A stretch of 27,996 nt of DNA from positions 1-27,996 of the forward strand of contig BAXO01000071.1 in NCBI GenBank assembly GCA_001310555.1, read 5' to 3'. This document shows positions 17,425-27,280 of the stretch, one piece after another. Position 1 is the first letter of the stretch; each line of letters starts with the position of its first letter. The notes under the pieces were generated by a model. The model worked only from the letters and a program-made list of their open reading frames with translations. It was not told the origin of the DNA and ran no database searches. The position numbers and the translations under genes are program-made. The stretch comes from Bacillus sp. JCM 19058. GTDB taxonomy: Bacteria; Bacillota; Bacilli; Bacillales_H; Bacillaceae_D.

Positions 17425-18297
17425 ATGAAGAATACACGTATTTTATTTTTGTCAGTTACTTTTTTTGTTTTTATTAGCTGCTTGTAGTGATCGTACGGAA
17501 ACAGAAGAGATAGGAGGAGGAAATGAGTTAGAAGAAAACGATGAGTCATCTGAAGATAATGGAATAGCTGAAAATGATGAGGAAAACGGAATAGCTGAAA
17601 ATGATGAGGAAAACGGAATAGCTGAAAATGAAACGGAAAGCGAACTAGATGAGGGTGATCTATTGACCCATTTTGAAGAAGCGATTGGAAACGTTGAAAC
17701 TATGCGTTCAATTTTCTTATGGATACCGGAGAAGAATCAATGGATGAGCGAACATCCGCCAATGTTACGATGAAAGGTGAGTATTATGAAGATTTTTCAC
17801 TTGGATACGCTGAAGCAACCCGTGAAGAAGACGACGATACTCTGATCTATCATGAATTTTATCAGGATGGCGACACCATGTATACCAATTCCGATAACGC
17901 CGGCTGGTTCAGTCGTGCAAGTGAAGAGCTTCAGCCGAATTATACGGAAGTGGCCAACGCCCTCCTTGACATCATGCATCTGGTGTCCATTGAGGAGGAG
18001 AGTGACCATTACGAAATTTATTATGACGGTGATGATTCAGGGATCTACGATGCATTGCAAGAGTCGTTTTATTTAAACTTGCATGAGTACGATATTGAGC
18101 AACATGTGGTGGAACAATCCCTTACCGTCATGATTGATAAAGAAACACATTGGATGGTGACATTTGCATTCAAGATTTTAGTAGATGATGGCGAATCGAA
18201 TGCCTATAATGAAATTGAACTCGCATTTGATCGAATAAATGACATTGACGGCATTAATATTCCAGATGAGGTCATCGAAGAAGCAGAAGCTAGCTAA
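17425..18297 (+). pseudogene. lipoprotein, DUF6612-like, two frameshifts
   Basis: ATG 17425 is six bases after GGAGG. The signal peptide reads MKNTRILFLSVTF and, with six T instead of the T7 at 17460-17466, FLFLLAACSDRTE. LAAC is the lipobox, with the lipidated cysteine at about residue 21. Next comes an acidic linker of about 55 residues made partly of a 9-residue repeat, GIAENDEEN. The frame changes again near 17712 and continues MDTGEESMDERTSANVTMKG, then beta-rich sequence (EFYQDGDTMYTNSDNAGWFS, TVMIDKETHWMVTFAFKI) to EEAEAS. Bacillus lipoproteins with this pattern are annotated DUF6612 and have a LolA/LppX-like fold. The role is unknown; an extracytoplasmic lipid- or ligand-binding protein is likely. 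Confidence 0.75.
17561..17632 (+). repeat. 27-bp tandem repeat in the lipoprotein linker
   Basis: Units begin at 17561, 17588 and 17615 with GGAATAGCTGAAAATGA. The two complete units are identical apart from the first bases of their flanks, and the third is cut short. Each encodes GIAENDEEN. Since 27 is a multiple of three, copy-number change alters linker length without breaking the frame. Confidence 0.9.
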
Positions 18298-18365
18298 TTG
18301 TCAGTGAGTGATTGAAGCTCTTATCTCTCAATTAAAAACCCTAGTATACATTGTAAGTAATATTT

Positions 18366-18408
18366 AAGGAGTACTTTCCTAGTCTTTTTGGGAAGTACTC
18401 CTTATTCC
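18366..18408 (+). terminator. terminator hairpin after the lipoprotein gene
   Basis: AAGGAGTACTTTCC (18366-18379) pairs with GGGAAGTACTCCTT (18390-18403), 14 pairs with one G-T wobble, around a 10-base loop. The T tract after it is weak (ATTCC). It probably serves the lipoprotein gene and possibly the convergent hydrolase gene. Confidence 0.6.
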
Positions 18409-18537
18409 ACCTTTCGTGGGGATGACCAAAAACACTCACAATGGCCTCTCTTGCCGCTACTTCCCATGGTTAATATATGCGAGTGATTCCTTCCATCAAA
18501 TACCACAGCCAAATTCTTAGTCGTTTTGAGTTAAAGG

Positions 18538-19285
18538 CTAAAATTGCATGTTTGCATTGTGTCCTGCATTTGGAATCCGCTTCAGGACAGCGTTGCGGTC
18601 TTTGCGAGGCCAATTTGACATGGTCTTCACAATGTTGCCTGTCTTATCCTTCTCTCCAAGTATAAGCAGGACGGGAATCGGGAACGTATATTGCGGCTCA
18701 TGCCGCAGTGCAACGCGAAGCGTCTGCATGACGTCCAGAAAACGTTGCTTACCCATAGACATCATGGCTTTGCGGGTGTAGGCTTTGGCATATTCTGTTT
18801 CACCGCAAGCGTCGCCGCTCAATTTCGCCAGCGATGCCCATGGGATCAGCCTTAAGATCGGTATGGCCAAGCGCAATTGAACACGCTCCGAATAAGACAG
18901 TGATTGGGCATTGTCGGTGCAGCCAATAAGAACGACCTTCCTTATCTGTTCGGGATATTGGACCAGCAGGTCTTGGGACAGGTTTCCACCCATTGACTGC
19001 CCAATCAGGACAATCTCCTTCATCATAATGCTCAGTCAGCCGTCGGAAGTCCGTCCGCATGTCCTGATAATGAAATCGCTTGCCTGGATCGAGCTGCGAC
19101 CGCCCATGGCCCCGGGCGTCCCATGCGACAATATTGAAATCCTCTGGTATTGCCGGAAACTGCCGTTCGAACATGCGATGGTCGCAGCCGGCTCCGTGCA
19201 AAAACAGGATCCATTTGTAGGAATCCGTTTGCTTCACCCAATAATGAAGCTCGCAGCCTTCCGAGCGAAGTGTTCTCTCTTTCAT
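18538..19285 (-). pseudogene. alpha/beta hydrolase, frameshifted
   Basis: ATG 19285 (GGAGGG upstream) opens an alpha/beta hydrolase. The strand and oxyanion region is WILFLHGAGCDHRMFERQFP, with IVAWDARGHGRSQLDPGKRF after it. After a one-base shift near 19030 the nucleophile elbow appears as EIVLIGQSMGGNLSQDLLVQ (GQSMGG, serine). VLLILGEKDKTG carries the acid residue, and IPNAGHNANM the catalytic histidine. The frame ends right after the histidine (MQF, stop), about 15-20 residues earlier than usual, so the C-terminus also looks damaged. The order of a complete triad argues for a recently active esterase or lipase-like enzyme of unknown substrate. The shift lies at a 17-base sequence repeated at 19377. 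Confidence 0.8.
19025..19041 (-). repeat. 17-bp direct repeat, copy 1
   Basis: ATAATGCTCAGTCAGCC lies within the hydrolase gene at its frameshift and recurs exactly at 19377-19393, 352 bases away, upstream of the gene. Confidence 0.75.
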
Positions 19286-20012
19286 GTCATCCCTCCTTGT
19301 CGTTTCCGTTATAGGTATCCGAAGCGCTTTATTGTTCGCCTAAAATACTGCTCGTGTGATTTTTCGTTACCGTCAAATAATGCTCAGTCAGCCCTTGCTT
19401 CTCCCCGTAAATTCAAACCGTTCAATAAGCCCACGGTTTGAAGCTCTTTACAGGCTTGCTTAAATCGCTCTACGATTTTGTAAATCGGGGTTATCGGCTC
19501 CCCTCGACATTGAAAAATGAAGGACCTATTTCTTCCTTAGAAATCGTCAAAAAAATGGGCTTAGCGTTGTAAATCGGCATTTTCTTGACGGTAACCCTTT
19601 CTTAACATTTTAACACTATGTTACATTTACCACTATAACCAGCTCGGCTTCTTAAACAACATAAAGGAAGCATTAGCTGTTGCCTAAAAACCTAAGTGGA
19701 ATTTACCAGAAAGTATCGAACGTATGGGTAAATGGAAAAATTAATAGAAGTTTGGCTTCACGATTAGAGGTACGGCCAACATTTCGGAAATTTTATACTA
19801 TAGCCAACTAGCAAGTAGCTCTTGATTTTTGTTTTTAGGATCTTTTCTCTGTGGTTTAACTAGAGGATCATTTTAATTACACAACTCAAGTGTATAGTGG
19901 AAATAATAATTTCCCATAAGTTTATAATCAATATATTTCTCAACTCTTCATTGTACAAAATAAATCAATTAATAAAGATATCTCCGCCACTATCATTTTT
20001 GATAAAGCCTGC
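19286..20012. other. intergenic with possible transposase tail, no supported gene
   Basis: No complete gene. At about 19620-19690 the plus strand reads YIYHYNQLGFLNNIKEALA followed by a stop. The Y-x-HYNQ pattern recalls the end of some transposases, but I cannot place it in a family. The remaining stretch is AT-rich. Confidence 0.35.
19377..19393 (-). repeat. 17-bp direct repeat, copy 2
   Basis: Second exact copy of ATAATGCTCAGTCAGCC. It lies in non-coding DNA upstream of the hydrolase start. Confidence 0.75.
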
Positions 20013-20018
20013 TATAAT
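20013..20018 (+). promoter_or_regulatory. -10 element for leuA
   Basis: TATAAT within GCTATAATATAAG, about 26 bases before the start of the T-box leader, at a suitable distance for transcription of the leader. The -35 is not clear. Confidence 0.5.
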
Positions 20019-20043
20019 ATAAGTAATTTTAAAAATCTGAATA

Positions 20044-20322
20044 CGATGACGAGGACTAGTACTTACCAAGATGTTTACAGAAAGTTGCTGGATGATGAGA
20101 AGCAATGACAGAGAGGTAAGGAACTCACCTTCGAGTAGCCTTGATGAAATGAAACAGAGTAGTTAAGGACGGAATGCCGCCGTTATGGAGAAAAGATATA
20201 GGGTAACATAAACCTATGTCTTGATGAGTGCATGATAATTTATCATTATCGTGAAGTAGGGGTGGTACCGCGTAAGAAGAAGTCTTTCGTCTCCAAAAAG
20301 TATTGGAGATGAAAGGCTTTTT
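20044..20322 (+). ncRNA. T-box leader, leucine-specific (CTC specifier)
   Basis: Classic T-box riboswitch. The 5' part begins CGATGACGAGGACTAGTAC. Stem I contains AGAGAGGTAAGGAACTCACC, where GAA-CTC-ACC places CTC (Leu, 20124-20126) in the specifier position. The T-box sequence AGGGGTGGTACCGCG lies at 20258-20272. The terminator is GTCTTTCGTCTCCAA / TTGGAGATGAAAGGC (about 20283-20316), followed by TTTTTT. Uncharged leucyl-tRNA binding the T-box should favour the antiterminator and allow transcription of the downstream 2-isopropylmalate synthase gene. The CTC specifier matches that enzyme, which supports both calls. Confidence 0.95.
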
Positions 20323-20351
20323 TATATTTTATATATAGGGAGGAATAGACA

Positions 20352-22014
20352 ATGTTTAATTATAAAAAATATGAAAAGAAATACTATTTACCACCGAACC
20401 TATCTTATGATTGGGTGAGGAAAGAAACTATAGAAATAGCTCCGATATGGTGTAGTGTGGACTTGCGAGATGGGAACCAAGCGCTACCTATCCCTATGAA
20501 CTTAGAAGAAAAACTTGAAATGTTTCAGCTGCTAGTGGATTTAGGTTTTAAAGAAATTGAAGTTGCATTTCCGGCAGCCTCTGACACAGAATTTAAGTTT
20601 TTACGCACTTTAATTCATCATAATATAATTCCAGAAGATGTAACAATAATGGTTATTACGCAAGCAAGAGAACATATTATACGTCGAACGTTTGAAGCAA
20701 TTGAGGGAGCACCTCGAGCGATTGTTCATTTATATAATTCGACTTCAGAAGCACAAAGAAGACAAGTGTTTAAGAAAACTAAAAATGAAATTAAACAAAT
20801 AGCAATTGATGGAGCAATTTTAGTAAAAGAGCTGGCTGAAAAAAACAGAAGGTGATTTTTATTTTCAGTATAGTCCGGAGAGTTTTCCAGGAACAGAGGT
20901 AGATTATGCTCTAGATATTTGTAATAGTGTTTTAGATGTTTGGAAACCGACTCCTAATCGTAAAGCAATTATTAACATCCCGACAACTGTTGAGTATTCA
21001 ATGCCCCATATCTTTGCAAATCAAGTCGAGTATATCCATAAAAATTTGTCCTACCGTAATAGTGTAACACTATCAGTTCACCCACATAATGATCGCGGCT
21101 GCGGGGTGAGTGATGCAGAATATGGTATTTTAGCTGGTGCCGAAAGAGTAGAAGGTACATTGTTTGGCATTGGCGAACGTACAGGAAATGTAGATTTAAT
21201 TACTTTAGCAATGAATATGTATTCACAAGGATATAACCCAAAATTGAATTTTAATAATTTGGAGGAAATCAGGAAGCGATATGAAAAACTGACAAGAATA
21301 ATTGTTCATGAAAGACAGCCATATTCTGGAGAAATGGTTTTCACTGCATTTTCAGGATCACATCAAGATGCTATTTCTAAGGGAATGAAATATAGAGAGG
21401 AAAATAATATCGATAAATGGGATGTGCCATATATTCCGGTTGATCCATTTGATTTAGGGAGAAATTATCAAACTGATGTGATTCGAATTAATAGCCAATC
21501 AGGAAAAGGTGGGGTGAATTATTTATTAGAAACAAATTATGGAATTAAACTTCCTTATAAAATGAGTGAATCTGTAGGATATGCAATAAAAGAAGTATCC
21601 GACCAAACGAATAGGGAATTAACAGCTAAAGAAATTTATCAGATTTTTATTGATCAGTATGTTGATTTTCATCCAAATTTCCAAATTATCGATTATAAAT
21701 TTAATAAAGGGAAAACACAAACTGTCATTTTAACATTACAGAAAGGGCAACAAGAAATGATAATTGAAGGGAAAGGAATAGGGAGTTTAGATGCGGTCAG
21801 TAATACATTAAAAGCACATTTTAAACTTGAATTTACTCTAGAATCGTATGAGCAAAGTTCACTAGGAAATGATTCTCAAGCATTAGCTAGTGCACAAATT
21901 GGGATTTCGTCTGAAGGGCAAATGTATTGGGGTGCTGGAATCGATGAAGATATTATGGAAGCAACAATTAAAGCATTAGTAGTTGCAATAAATAGACTGG
22001 AGGTTTCGCGATAA
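20352..22014 (+). pseudogene. leuA: 2-isopropylmalate synthase, type 2, one frameshift
   Basis: Catalyses condensation of acetyl-CoA and 2-oxoisovalerate, the first step of leucine synthesis. The sequence is of the longer type-2 class (about 553 residues), with the N-terminal [14 protein letters not shown], the active-site [13 protein letters not shown], the metal-binding HPHNDRG and [19 protein letters not shown]. The C-terminal regulatory domain (about 430-553) includes the expected ALASAQIGI stretch. The frame breaks at an A7 run (20839-20845). Six A restores [21 protein letters not shown] 20352 has AGGGAGG eight bases upstream. A leucine T-box precedes it, so expression responds to leucyl-tRNA charging. 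No other leu gene is in the window. The lone homopolymer lesion in a conserved housekeeping gene suggests a sequence error. Confidence 0.93.
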
Positions 22015-23062
22015 GTGAAAAAAAACTTGAAAAAAAGTGAAGTGATGCAATATTTAAGAGAATATAATGAACAAGAAATCTTTTATCGAAAATACAAACA
22101 GAATAAACATGAACAAACATTGCAAAATTTTTTTAAAAGGACATGATAAAAACGATTTAATGTCTAAGGAAATATATATAGAAGAATTTATGTTAAAAGG
22201 GCATAAAGAATTTGAAAAAGAAGAAGTCATGTGGTCAGATCAGAAGAAAGATATAGAGGTTAGAAAATATAGTCGCTTTATGCCTCAATTGTTAGCGGCC
22301 CATGATTTCTTTGAAATAATTTATGTTATAGAAAATAAAATGTGCCTAGAAATAGAAGATAAGAATATGGATTTAGTGGTAGGAGATATTGTTTTTATCC
22401 CACCTAATACTGTCCACAAGCCGATAATAAAGGAGAATACAATAGCACTACAAATGATGATTCGTAAAAGTACATTTCAAAAAGTATTTTATAAACTGTT
22501 AAAAGGAAATAATGTCGTATCGGAGTTCTTTCTGAATGCGTTGTATATAAGGGATAGTAAAAGTATTCTTATGTTTCATAGTAATGAAGATCAGGATGTA
22601 TTAGATTGCTACCTGCAACTATTTCTAGAAAACTATAATCAATTATCTGGTAATCGAATTATTGTGAATAACCTATTCGAGATATTATTATGTCTACTAT
22701 TAAGGTTTGATTCCATTCACTTGAAAGTGAATAAATTAAGACAATACAATGACTTACGTATGATTGAAATCCTTGAATACATTCAGGAATATTCCGAGCG
22801 TATAACAATGAAAGAGATGGCAGAGAGATTCAATTATTCAGAATCATATCTATCAAAATATATTGTTCGTAAGACTGGTAAATCATTTAGTGATCTTCGA
22901 CAAGAAATAAGAATGGAAAAGGCTTGTGAAATGCTCTCTAGTAGTAAACTGCAAGTCGATGACATTGCAACATCTGTTGGATACCAAAGCATTGAGCATT
23001 TCATCCGTTTATTTAAGAAGAAATATCAACTGACACCTCATCAATACCGTCTAAATATGTGA
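22015..23062 (+). pseudogene. AraC family regulator, one frameshift
   Basis: The gene starts with GTG at 22015, directly after the leuA stop, with GGAGG 11 bases upstream; this start is in a different frame from most of the protein. It reads KKSEVMQYLREYNEQEIFYR and shifts at a T7 run (22128-22134). Six T gives NFLKGHDKNDLMSKEIYIEE. A cupin-like sensor domain follows (AHDFFEIIYVIENKMCLEIE, VGDIVFIPPNTVHKPI), and a C-terminal AraC HTH (ITMKEMAERFNYSESYLSKY, VDDIATSVGYQSIEHFIRLF). About 349 residues. An ATG at 22067 is within the shifted frame and would leave an unnatural N-terminus. A terminator follows. Its position suggests co-transcription with leuA from the T-box promoter. Confidence 0.85.
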
Positions 23063-23276
23063 TGTGAACTATTAGATATTAAAAATTTTATTGCTTTTGA
23101 ATTATAGTTTTTCGATTAATTTTACAAAGGGGAGTAGCTATTTGATTTGCTGTATAATAATAGCAGTAAAAACACATTAATTTTTTTTGATCATTGAAAA
23201 TCTAATATAAAAATTAGCTTAATACTAAAATGACTAATATTTATCATGTACATCGTTTCAAATTCTTTTTATTTTT

Positions 23277-23309
23277 ATCCCAACTGGCATAAGTTCAGTT
23301 GGGATTTTA
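23277..23309 (+). terminator. terminator after the AraC gene
   Basis: ATCCCAACTG / CAGTTGGGAT, 10 bp perfect stem with a 9-base loop, then TTTAT. It ends the leuA-AraC unit about 210 bases after the AraC stop. Confidence 0.75.
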
Positions 23310-23376
23310 TATGTTTATAATTCTCATAAAAAATCTTGTTGAAGGATATGAAAGGGGAAAACGACTGTATATGATA

Positions 23377-23488
23377 TCACTTCTCCGCTTTTGCCTGGTA
23401 TCGTTCAAACATTCGTTTATCTTTCTTCGGTTTGATTGCTACTTTGAATTTTTGGATTCTGGTTGTCAGTGCAGAGGATGTTCTTCAT
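23377..23488 (-). pseudogene. transposase N-terminal stub, possibly IS630 type
   Basis: From ATG 23488 MKNIL, then after a shift LTTRIQKFKVAIKPKKDKRM, FERYQAKAEK and a stop at 23377. The KDKRMFERYQA segment resembles the start of the helix-turn-helix in IS630-type transposases. The rest is missing. The plus-strand frame in the same place is a shadow. The assignment is tentative. Confidence 0.35.
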
Positions 23489-23628
23489 TTGGATCGCCTC
23501 CCACACGCATAGGTATTAGACACTTACTCTCATAATCCTTTAGTGCCACTTATATAGATTTAATTGACAAAATTCTACTAGAGAAATATAATGAAACCGC
23601 TTAATTAAATTTAAATAGGGGGCTTTCT

Positions 23629-24600
23629 ATGAGGAAGAAATGGTTTGTTCTACTTATAACCGGTTTATTAGCTCTCATACTTGCGTCCTGTGGAGGCGGC
23701 TCTGGAGCAAGTGAAGGAACGAGCGAGGATGGATTAGATACAAATATTGTTACGATTGCAACTGGTGGTTCATCTGGACCATACAATATTATAGGTACGG
23801 CGCTTGCAGATAGATATTCATCAACATTTGATGTTAACTCACGAACACAAACAACAGGAGCGTCTGCTGAAAATATAAACTTAATGGTAGACAATAAAGT
23901 AGAAATGGCTTTTGTTATGAGTGATGCATTAAGCCAGGCTTTAAACGGGGAAGCAAGTTTCTCAGAACCAGTAGAAGGTATTTCACAGATTGCAAACCTT
24001 TATCCGAACGTGGTTCAAATTGTAGCGCGCGCAGATGCTGGAATTGAAACATTAGAGGATTTAAAAGGTAAAAGGGTTGCTGTTGGTGACCAAGGATCAG
24101 GAGTAGAGCTCAATGCCCGCGCATTATTAAATGGCAACGGCATAACGTACGATGATCTTCAAGTAGATTATCTTGGCTATGCTGAAGCTTCTGACGGTTT
24201 GAATTCAGGCCGTCTTGATGCAGCTTTCTTAACAAGTGGTCTGCCGAATGCTTCCGTCTTAGAACTATCTGAGACATTGAATATCAACATTGTAGAAGTA
24301 ACGCAAAAGCAAGTTGACGCCATTGTAGGTGAGCATCCATACTTCGTGGCACTTGAAATTCCAGCTGGAACATATAATAACGACGATCCAATTCCAACTG
24401 CCGCAGTGCCAAATGCTCTCGTTGTACGCAGTGACATGAGTGATGATGATATTTATAAATTAACAAAAGAATTCTTTGAAGGCTTAGATACATTAGCCAA
24501 CTCTCACCAAGCTGCTTCAGAAATTTCGTTAGACCATGCTCAAGAGGGGCTTATTGCGCCATTACATCCAGGTGCTGAAAGATACTTTAATGAGCAGTAA
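23629..24600 (+). CDS. TAXI family TRAP transporter solute-binding lipoprotein
   Basis: Intact, 323 residues, as usual for the family. The signal peptide MRKKWFVLLITGLLALILAS ends in the lipobox LASC (Cys21), so the protein is anchored outside the membrane. The TAXI core reads IATGGSSGPYNIIGTALADR, with AENINLMVDNKVEMAFVMSD, TLEDLKGKRVAVGDQGSGVE and LNSGRLDAAFLTSGLPNASV. TAXI binding proteins deliver organic acids, including glutamate-like compounds, to a sodium-driven permease; the ligand here is unknown. ATG 23629 follows AGGGGG. It is the first gene of an operon with a DUF1850 protein and the fused permease. The next gene overlaps its end by 11 bases. Confidence 0.93.
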   Translation: MRKKWFVLLITGLLALILASCGGGSGASEGTSEDGLDTNIVTIATGGSSGPYNIIGTALADRYSSTFDVNSRTQTTGASAENINLMVDNKVEMAFVMSDALSQALNGEASFSEPVEGISQIANLYPNVVQIVARADAGIETLEDLKGKRVAVGDQGSGVELNARALLNGNGITYDDLQVDYLGYAEASDGLNSGRLDAAFLTSGLPNASVLELSETLNINIVEVTQKQVDAIVGEHPYFVALEIPAGTYNNDDPIPTAAVPNALVVRSDMSDDDIYKLTKEFFEGLDTLANSHQAASEISLDHAQEGLIAPLHPGAERYFNEQ

Positions 24601-25061
24601 GAAAAAGAAAATTTGGATTGGGAGTGCGTTACTTATTGCGCTCCCTCTTCTTTTTTATCGCCACCCTGTTTTTGAAATAACAGGTGCAGACGCCTCTTTT
24701 TTTTATAAGAGATGATCAGTTCGAATTAGGATGGATTCATTCCATTGAAAAAGAAGAGTGGTTTGAAACCTACGAAAGAGAAAATGAAAAAATTGTCCTA
24801 ACAGAGACCAAATTTAAGACATTTGGTGCAGGAACCCCTTATGAGGGACTGGAAACGACAACGGAAGATGGATTTATTAAAATTAAACTTAATATAGAAT
24901 ATGAGGAACTCAATTTAACCATCTCCGAAAATGTACAAACTACCCTGTTTTTCAGTGACCGAGACGTACCTTTATATGACTATTTTGATCAATACGAAAG
25001 TGTATTGATTGAAGCGAGGAATATATCAATTTGGGAAATAATAAGGGGGGATTTCTTATGA
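24590..25061 (+). pseudogene. DUF1850 protein, frameshifted
   Basis: ATG 24590 lies inside the end of the binding-protein gene, so the two are coupled. The joined product is about 156 residues: a hydrophobic N-terminus (IWIGSALLIALPLLFYRHPV), then FEITGADASF. After a T8 run (24697-24704; seven T fit) comes FIRDDQFELGWIHSIEKEEW and a beta-rich domain. DUF1850 proteins are nearly always encoded between TAXI binding proteins and TRAP permeases and probably assist them at the outer membrane face. The stop overlaps the ATG of the permease (ATGA). The sole lesion is in a homopolymer. Confidence 0.85.
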
Positions 25062-27099
25062 AAGATAAAGATTTAGAGACAACGGCACCGAAAGCAATAA
25101 CCGATACTGAAATTCCAAATAAAGAGGTACAAAGGGTACTGGAAAAGTATGACGTAGATTCAAATACAAGGATTTGGAACAACAAAGGGCTTATATGGTT
25201 TTTTAGCCTCTTAACGATTGGTTATGCTCTATTTCACTTTTATGTTACATTTAACCCACTTCCAACCCTCTTGCAACGTAGTTTTCATTTAACGTTTGGG
25301 TTGGCATTGGTATTCTTACTTTATCCAACCTATAAAAAACAAGATCGAACGAAGGTGCCATTTTACGATTGGATCTTATTTGCGTTAAGTATTGGTTCCT
25401 TTGTTTATTTGTATAATGTGTTTGGGGATATTGTTTCCACGCGTGGTGGGATTGCTAATACAACGGATATAATAATGGCCATTCTTACTCTGATCCTAGT
25501 ATTTGAAGCAGCACGCCGCGTGACTGGTTTGATTTTGCCTATACTAGCATTTTTATTCTTAATGTATCCTTTTTTTAGTAATCAAGATTGGCTTCCGAGA
25601 ATGCTTTTAACTAGACCATTTGATTTAGCAGATATCTTCGGACAAATGTATACCAAAACGGAAGGGCTATTTTCAACAGCAATTGGTGCATCCGTGCAAT
25701 TTATTTTCCTATTTATTTTGTTCGGGGCTTTCCTAGCAAAATCCGGAATGGGTAAATTTTTTAATGATCTAGCACTTGCTTTAGCTGGTCATAAACAAGG
25801 TGGACCTGCAAAGGTTGCTGTTTTATCCAGTGCCTTTATGGGTTCAGTTAACGGTACAGCTGTTGGAAACGTTGTAAGTACAGGCGCTTTCACGATTCCA
25901 CTAATGAAAAAAAATTGGGTATGACAAAAACTTTTCAGGGGCCGTAGAGGCCAGCTCCTCCATTGGCGGACAGATTTTACCACCGATTATGGGAGCAAGC
26001 GCCTTCATTATGGCGGAAACGACAGGGGTTTCTTACGGGACCATTGCGCTGTCAGCAATAATTCCAGCATTCCTGTTTTTCATAACGAGTATCATGCAAG
26101 TGCATTACCGTGCAGGTCGATCAAACTTAAGAGGGTTACCTAAAGCAGACCTTCCTGAAGTGAAAAAAAAGTCATGAAGAGCGGCTGGCATTTAATGATT
26201 CCTCTTATTAGTTTAATCGCTATGCTTTTCGCTGGTGTCCCTGTTTCCTATGCTGCATTTTATACCATTCTTGTATCTATCGTTGTGTCTTGGATGAGAA
26301 AGCATACAAGAATGTATCCAAAAGATATCATTCAAGCATTAGAAACTGGAACAAGACAATCTCTATCAACGATTATTGCCTGTGGGGTTGTAGGTATAGT
26401 AATTGGTTCCGTAAACTTAACCGGGTTTGGTGCGACACTAACATCCGCTATTACAAGCATTGGTCAGGGCTCTCTCTGTTAACATTAATCTTAACTATGT
26501 TGCTTCGCTAGTATTAGGAATGGGCTTGCCTTCAATTCCTGCTTACATTATTACAGCGACAATGGCAGCACCTGCACTAGCAGTGTTTGATGTACCAATT
26601 CTTGTAGCACATTTATTTGTATTCTACTTCGGAATTTTCGCGAACATTACGCCACCTGTAGCACTAGCTCCTTTGCTGCATCTGGACTGGCCCAGGGAGA
26701 CCCGATGAAAACAAGTATAATCTCACTAAGGTTATCCGTAGCAGGCTTCCTTGTTCCGTTTATATTTGTTTATGATCACGCCATGCTCTTAATTGATGCA
26801 ACAGGACTTCCGGCAAATGCAACAGATTTCGCTTTTGCATCGGTATCGGATATCGCGATTGTGCTGGTTTCTTCGACTATTGCGGTTATCGCCATTAGTG
26901 CCGCGGTAGAAGGTATATTAGAACGAATTTAGGGGTTATTAATCGAATTGTACTTGGAGCAGCTTCCATTATGGCAATTATTCCTGAGATGATTACGAAT
27001 TTTATTGGAGTTGGGATTATTGTTGCGATTTATGCTGTTAACTATATTAAAGCTAAGAAAGTAGAGGATCCTTCGGTGGCTGTGGAGCGTTCTTCTTAA
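25058..27099 (+). pseudogene. TRAP transporter fused permease (TAXI type), five frameshifts
   Basis: Fusion of the small 4-helix and large 12-helix TRAP subunits, about 680 residues joined. ATG 25058 follows AAGGGGGG and overlaps the DUF1850 stop. Recognisable parts: AARRVTGLILPILAFLFLMY; SGMGKFFNDLALALAGHKQG; VNGTAVGNVVSTGAFTIPLM; FSGAVEASSSIGGQILPPIM; LGMGLPSIPAYIITATMAAP; FYFGIFANITPPVALA. Frame changes are at 25907-25914 (A8, seven fit), 26163-26170 (A8, nine or six fit), near 26470-26500 (two small changes), near 26673 (one T missing) and near 26920 (one base missing), ending AKKVEDPSVAVERSS. It uses the sodium gradient to import the solute delivered by the TAXI protein. The non-homopolymer shifts make real inactivation possible. 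Confidence 0.88.
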
Positions 27100-27127
27100 G
27101 AATAGAAAGGTGAGGAATTATAAAGCT

Positions 27128-27175
27128 AAGCTATAAGCGATGAATATTATTTTGCCATCGCTTATAGCTTTATAA
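27128..27175 (+). terminator. terminator after the TRAP operon
   Basis: AAGCTATAAGCGATG / CATCGCTTATAGCTT, perfect 15-bp stem (27128-27142 and 27156-27170) with a 13-base loop and a short TATAAAAA tail. It lies 29 bases after the permease stop. Confidence 0.7.
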
Positions 27176-27280
27176 AAAGGCTACTAAATAGCAGCCCTGT
27201 TCTTAAGCTCTTGCACCTATTAACTTTAAAAATTAGAATTTTAATTTTTTCTCATTTTAAAATTAGTTAATTTGACACCT

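Noticed and set aside
17561..17632. Possible CRISPR-like repeat array
   Set aside because: Units are contiguous with no spacers and lie inside a coding frame; they are a coding tandem repeat.
23299..23535. Plus-strand 78-codon frame as a gene
   Set aside because: It overlaps the terminator of the AraC gene at its start, has no homology I can see, and lies opposite a transposase-like fragment.
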